Origin: Chloroflexota bacterium
GTDB taxonomy: Bacteria; Chloroflexota; Anaerolineae; Promineifilales; Promineifilaceae
Length of the DNA stretch: 64,000 nucleotides
Assembly (NCBI GenBank): GCA_017993775.1
Contig: JAGOMA010000007.1
Coordinates: 118,857 to 182,856, forward strand
Direction: 5' to 3'
The notes beneath the pieces were generated by a model. It made no database searches. It saw nothing but the letters and a program-made list of their open reading frames with translations, and was not told where the DNA came from. This document shows positions 60,974-64,000 of the stretch, piece by piece (the stretch's first letter is position 1; every line of letters begins with the position of its first letter). Position numbers and translations under genes: made by a program.

Positions 60974-61462
60974 TTAGTGGGTGGGTTCTTGATATTCCGG
61001 GTGCTGGGTGATGAATTTTTGCAGGCCGGACACGGCCGTATGCCTTACTTTCTTTTGCACCATTGGCGTCCAACCGAGAAAGAGGCCGGTGGGACCAAGG
61101 GCCATGCGCGTCCAGCGCCACAGATCGAACCGATCCTGGTGGCGGATGATGAGGCCGTCCTGGAATTGGAAGGCGGCGTCGATGAGGTTGTGGACGGGGC
61201 GGCCGGTGGAGAAGGTGTAGGCGGCTTCCCAGTGGGCGTGGCCGGTACGGCCGTTGGCCTGCACACCAGTAAAGGTAATTTGCAAATCCTTGCCACGCTC
61301 GCACAACATATGCCACATGGCCTGGGCGTGACGGCCGTGCAAATCGCCAAACGCGGGATCAGAAAAATGAATGGCGGGATGATAACAGGCATTCATGGCG
61401 GCGTAATCGCGCTGTTGAAAAGCGGTGTAAAAAGTTTCGATGAGCTGCGCTGAATTATCCAT
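60974..61462 (-). CDS. NTF2-like/SnoaL-like protein
   Basis: A 162-residue protein. LIETFYTAFQQRDYAAMNACYHPAIHFSDPAF, here described by its first helix (about 7-19) and FSDPAFGDLHG (about 33-43), then VQANGRTGHAHWEAAYTF, is the usual SnoaL/NTF2 cone fold. Function unknown; family members include small-molecule isomerases. The ATG overlaps the stop of the DUF1801 gene by one base (TAATG). Confidence 0.82.
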   Translation of the reverse strand: MDNSAQLIETFYTAFQQRDYAAMNACYHPAIHFSDPAFGDLHGRHAQAMWHMLCERGKDLQITFTGVQANGRTGHAHWEAAYTFSTGRPVHNLIDAAFQFQDGLIIRHQDRFDLWRWTRMALGPTGLFLGWTPMVQKKVRHTAVSGLQKFITQHPEYQEPTH

Positions 61463-61824
61463 TATTTTCCTTGTTCGGCGGCCTGTTTGACGGCCGTTTC
61501 GCGCAGCATTTGTTTGATGACGGCCTCAGGAAGCTGGTCGATGCTGGCAAAGCGAATGCAGCTTTTGCCGCAGTTGAGGTGGCTTAGTTCTGCCTGATGC
61601 GCGGCGACGATTTCGGTATCCATGTACAGGCTGAGGTAATTTTTTTGTGCTTTATAGCTGCAAATCAGACCATCTTGCTCAATGCCGGGCATGTTGTAGG
61701 CGATGACTTCGCGGGCGTCGGGCAGCGTATCGGCAATCCAGGCGCGCAGGATGGTCAGGGAGCGGCGGCGGTTTTCGGGCAGGGTTTGCAGGTAATCGTC
61801 GATAGTTTGCAGTTTTTGGGCCAT
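61462..61824 (-). CDS. DUF1801 (YdhG/YdeI-like) protein
   Basis: A 120-residue protein with TIDDYLQTLPENRRRSL, REVIAYNMPGIEQDGLICSYKAQKNYLSLYM and LSHLNCGKSCIRF, all characteristic of DUF1801, a family related to frataxin-fold proteins of uncertain function. First gene of the small operon with the NTF2-like and cupin genes. Confidence 0.87.
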   Translation of the reverse strand: MAQKLQTIDDYLQTLPENRRRSLTILRAWIADTLPDAREVIAYNMPGIEQDGLICSYKAQKNYLSLYMDTEIVAAHQAELSHLNCGKSCIRFASIDQLPEAVIKQMLRETAVKQAAEQGK

Positions 61825-62064
61825 GATTCCTCCGATTGCGGTCAGGATTGGATGGAGGGATGTTGGGTTTGTGGTGTGGTCATTATACAGGAAAGCGGGA
61901 AGAGTGGGGAATGGGGAACGGGGATTGGTTGATTAGAAGGGGGGAGAGGATGGGTCACTACCTTGACACGTTTAGATGTGGGGTGTGGATTTTTACGGAT
62001 GCGGCGGATGAACGCGGATATTCAACCTATTTCGCCACGGTAACTGTTCAGGTTTCCTATGGCA

Positions 62065-62099
62065 AGACCCCAAGGGTTTGAAGAAAACCCTTGGGGTCT
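62065..62099. repeat. Perfect AGACCCCAAGGGTTT hairpin
   Basis: AGACCCCAAGGGTTT (62065-62079) and AAACCCTTGGGGTCT (62085-62099) are exact inverses with a five-base loop. There is no T-run, so it is more likely a repeat than a terminator. Confidence 0.8.
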
Positions 62100-62150
62100 G
62101 TCAGTGTCTCGTTCATTAATCGGCAAACACAGCGATGGTTGCGCCATGGC

Positions 62151-62226
62151 AATTAAAAAGAATTAAAAAGGAATCAAAAAGGGATTAAAAAGGAATCAAA
62201 AAGCGATTACGAAGACATTAAAAAGG
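62151..62226. repeat. Phased A-tract tandem repeat, 10-11 bp unit
   Basis: Seven degenerate units of A/GATTAAAAAGG or AATCAAAAAGG follow each other at 10-12 bases, six of them with an A5 tract. A-tracts in helical phase bend DNA. The array is 220 bases upstream of the SUMF1 gene and the spacing is close to one helical turn. Confidence 0.8.
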
Positions 62227-62445
62227 ATTTACGGAAAAACCAACCTAGTTGCGTGATTGTTTTGCAAACAAAGGTACGTGCATGGAGGTTGTAGGTGGTC
62301 GGGCAATGCGCAGCGCTGTCCGGGTCTGATTCTATGGTATGATGACGGGGAGGTGCGAGACAGACGAGGTTGAGGTTGTGGAGATGGGCGGAGGCGATTG
62401 TCAATCTGCCCCGCCCGTACGAAGCACGATATGTTGGGGGATAGA

Positions 62446-63285
62446 ATGGCGCAATTTCGGACTGTGGCATTTGAGTGTGTGACGGTGAACGGCCGTGGCG
62501 AGATTATCGAACGGCGGACGCACAAGGCGCGGCAGTTGGTGGAGCGGCTGGCGGGCGGGGTGGAGCTGGCGCTGGTGGGCATTCCGGCGGGGCGTTTCTT
62601 GATGGGCGCGGGGCGCGGCGAGGGGGCTGCGGACGAACGGCCGCAGCATTTGGTGGACGTGGCGGCTTTCTGGCTGGGGCAGTTTGCGGTGACGCAGGCG
62701 CAGTGGGCGGCGGTGCTGGACGACGAGCCGCCGTATCGCTGCCGGGGGGCAGAACGGCCGGCGGACCGGGTGTCCTGGACGGCGGCGCAGCGCTTTTGCC
62801 AACGGTTGGCGGCGCAAACGGGACGGCCGTACCGGCTGCCAAGCGAGGCGGAGTGGGAGTATGCCTGCCGGGCGGGCACAACGACGCCGTTTTATTTTGG
62901 GGAGACGATCACCACCGACCTGGCTAATTACGTGGGGGAGTACCGGTATGGGGAAGAAGCGGCGGGGGTATACCGGCATGTGACAACGGCCGTGGGCAGT
63001 TTTCCGCCAAACGCCTGGGGGCTGTATGACATGCACGGCAACGTGTGGGAGTGGTGCGCCGACACCTGGCATCATGGGTATGAGGGGGCGCCGGGAGACG
63101 GCCGTGTGTGGGCAGGCGGCAGCGCGTTTTGGCGGGCGCTGCGGGGCGGCTGCTGGCATGATCCACCGGAGTTTTGCCGCAGCGCGGCGCGGCTGAAGCA
63201 GGGGCCGGAGGAAGGGGAAGATTTTTTCGGCTGCCGGGTGGCGTTGACGGCCGTTGGGGAAAGGGATGCGGATTTACGCGGATGA
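62446..63285 (+). CDS. SUMF1/formylglycine-generating-enzyme family protein
   Basis: A 279-residue protein with a short N-terminal segment (FRTVAFECVTVNGRGEIIER) and the SUMF1 fold: LVGIPAGRFLMGAG (about 43-56), RVSWTAAQRFCQRL, RLPSEAEWEYACRAG (about 130-144), GLYDMHGNVWEWCAD (about 193-207) and FCRSAARL. This type is common in predicted signalling or conflict clusters; whether it makes formylglycine is doubtful without the second catalytic cysteine pattern. The C-terminal DADLRG and the stop come from a GATGCGGATTTACGCGGATG word repeat. The ATG at 62446 has a GGGGG upstream. Confidence 0.87.
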   Translation: MAQFRTVAFECVTVNGRGEIIERRTHKARQLVERLAGGVELALVGIPAGRFLMGAGRGEGAADERPQHLVDVAAFWLGQFAVTQAQWAAVLDDEPPYRCRGAERPADRVSWTAAQRFCQRLAAQTGRPYRLPSEAEWEYACRAGTTTPFYFGETITTDLANYVGEYRYGEEAAGVYRHVTTAVGSFPPNAWGLYDMHGNVWEWCADTWHHGYEGAPGDGRVWAGGSAFWRALRGGCWHDPPEFCRSAARLKQGPEEGEDFFGCRVALTAVGERDADLRG

Positions 63286-63615
63286 ACACGGATGGGGGGG
63301 ACCGGCGGGTTGGCGGGGCAGCGCGGACCGCTTTTTGGCCGGGGGAACGGGCGGGGCGATTTTGCTTGACAGGGGGAGATGGGCTGATGTATTGTAGCGC
63401 ATGAAGCGTCCAGTGCTCAGTCGCACATGGCAATCTGGCAGTCATTGTAAGGAAAAATGTTCTACAAGAAGACCGCGGGCAGCAGGGAAAAGAAAGAGAA
63501 ATAGTGAGGAAACGGCCGTCTAACAAGCGATGAAGCCGGCGCATGAATGGGTTGGAAACGGCCGTGGCCGGTTGGCGCGGCTTATCGGGGCGTTAGGCTT
63601 TCTAAATTAAATATC
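63286..63615. other. Spacer after the SUMF1 gene
   Basis: Begins with GGAT words (to 63292), then GC-rich sequence without a supported gene, and two ACGGCCGT copies (63513 and 63559). Nothing else recognised. Confidence 0.55.
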
Positions 63616-63891
63616 ATGTCTCAACTGTTTTTTGCTAACTCTACTAGCTCTGATGAAGATTATAAATATGCCAGAGATAATCCTGATGCAAGATCATTTG
63701 TTGAGAACCTGTGGAACTACTATCAAGACCATGCAGACAAAAATTTTGCTCAAAAAATAGCAAACTCCTTTCATAACCATTTTTGGGAAATGTATCTTGC
63801 TTGTACCCTAAAAGAAAATGGTAACAATCTGCTTCCCAAAAAACAGCAAAGAGGGCCTGACATAGCCATTAGAGCATCGGTTACAAGTTAA
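63616..63891 (+). pseudogene. Truncated AT-rich gene, N-terminal fragment
   Basis: A 91-codon frame starting MSQLFFANSTSSDEDYKYAR. The segment HFWEMYLACTLKENG followed by LLPKKQQRGPDI looks like the start of a nuclease-like (PD-(D/E)XK type) family in which GPDI leads into the catalytic core, but the frame stops immediately after (IRASVTS). The following bases do not continue it in an obvious way. Low GC and lack of ACGGCCGT mark it as foreign. The family assignment is tentative. Confidence 0.5.
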
Positions 63892-64000
63892 GGGTTTGAA
63901 GCCATTGTCAAGGTCCATGATTCAAACACAGATGTCTCGTTTTTTCGTTTTCGTTTGACAATTCCCAGGTCGGCAGAGCGGTCTGCTAGATATTCCGGCA

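Larger units (their letters stand above)
61825..62445. other. Repeat-rich spacer with phased A-tracts
   Basis: No gene. It contains a GGAT-word fragment (61985-62020), a perfect AGACCCC hairpin (62065-62099) and the phased A-tract array (62151-62226) upstream of the SUMF1 gene. Confidence 0.7.

Overview
The window is a 64 kb piece of a GC-rich (roughly 57-60% by eye) bacterial chromosome, nearly all of it coding, with about 64 genes and one tRNA. Several features point to Chloroflexota, probably the Anaerolineae/Ardenticatenia/Caldilineae side: an OsmU-type compatible-solute importer, a single-chain GlyQS, a lipoprotein made of tandem DUF7282-like domains, a cysteine-less type-4-like uracil-DNA glycosylase, a SUMF1-family protein, many small toxin-antitoxin pairs, and intergenic spaces full of short 'word' repeats. 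This placement is inference; there is no rRNA or marker tree here. No phage, transposase, CRISPR array or integron was found.

Layout. 0-4.3 kb: GNAT acetyltransferase, deazaflavin-type nitroreductase, APH(6)-like kinase, PqqB-like metallohydrolase, class I aminotransferase. 4.4-5.9 kb: small AT-richer islet with an unknown overlapping gene pair, hicB-hicA and a membrane protein. 5.9-9.8 kb: two half-size ABC exporters that look like one heterodimer. 10.1-10.9 kb: UPF0175/DUF3368 toxin-antitoxin pair. 11-14.9 kb: tyrS, small membrane protein, DEAD-box helicase, ywbE. 15-19 kb: FtsX-type permease with a fused double ATPase. 19-23.1 kb: aldo/keto reductase, serine hydrolase, UDG-like protein, methyltransferase. 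23.1-25.6 kb: a NuoE-NuoF fusion plus ferredoxin-like subunit (diaphorase module 1). 25.8-28.2 kb: PAS/GAF histidine kinase. 28.7-32.2 kb: osmoprotectant ABC importer. 32.2-44.5 kb: mostly housekeeping minus-strand genes (glyQS, recO, cdd, short glmU, receiver protein, HD hydrolase, DinB, tRNA-Gln, recR, ybaB, dnaX, HAD). 44.8-51.2 kb: comEC, DUF7282 lipoprotein, deoC, orphan BrnA, deoB. 51.3-60.1 kb: doc/phd pair inserted next to a hydrogenase-protease remnant, then hoxW, hoxH, hoxY, hoxU, hoxF, hoxE and a cysteine-type formate dehydrogenase (diaphorase module 2). 60.6-64 kb: cupin, NTF2-like, DUF1801, SUMF1 protein and a truncated AT-rich gene.

How the parts fit. HoxEFUYH is a soluble NAD-linked [NiFe] hydrogenase; HoxW would process HoxH. 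The neighbouring formate dehydrogenase lacks its own NAD subunit and could use HoxEFU or the second NuoEF module at 23-26 kb, so the locus could interconvert formate, NADH and hydrogen. A perfect CRP/FNR-type operator lies upstream of hoxE. cdd, deoC and deoB form a scattered nucleoside-salvage set.

The most striking feature is not a gene. The palindrome ACGGCCGT occurs about 150 times (hand count), against about 2 expected, on both strands, in genes and spacers, comparable in style to cyanobacterial HIP1. A second layer consists of at least ten families of short word repeats and palindromes between genes. Several have been captured by genes: inside hoxW, as the linker of the double ATPase, and as the C-termini and stop codons of four further genes.
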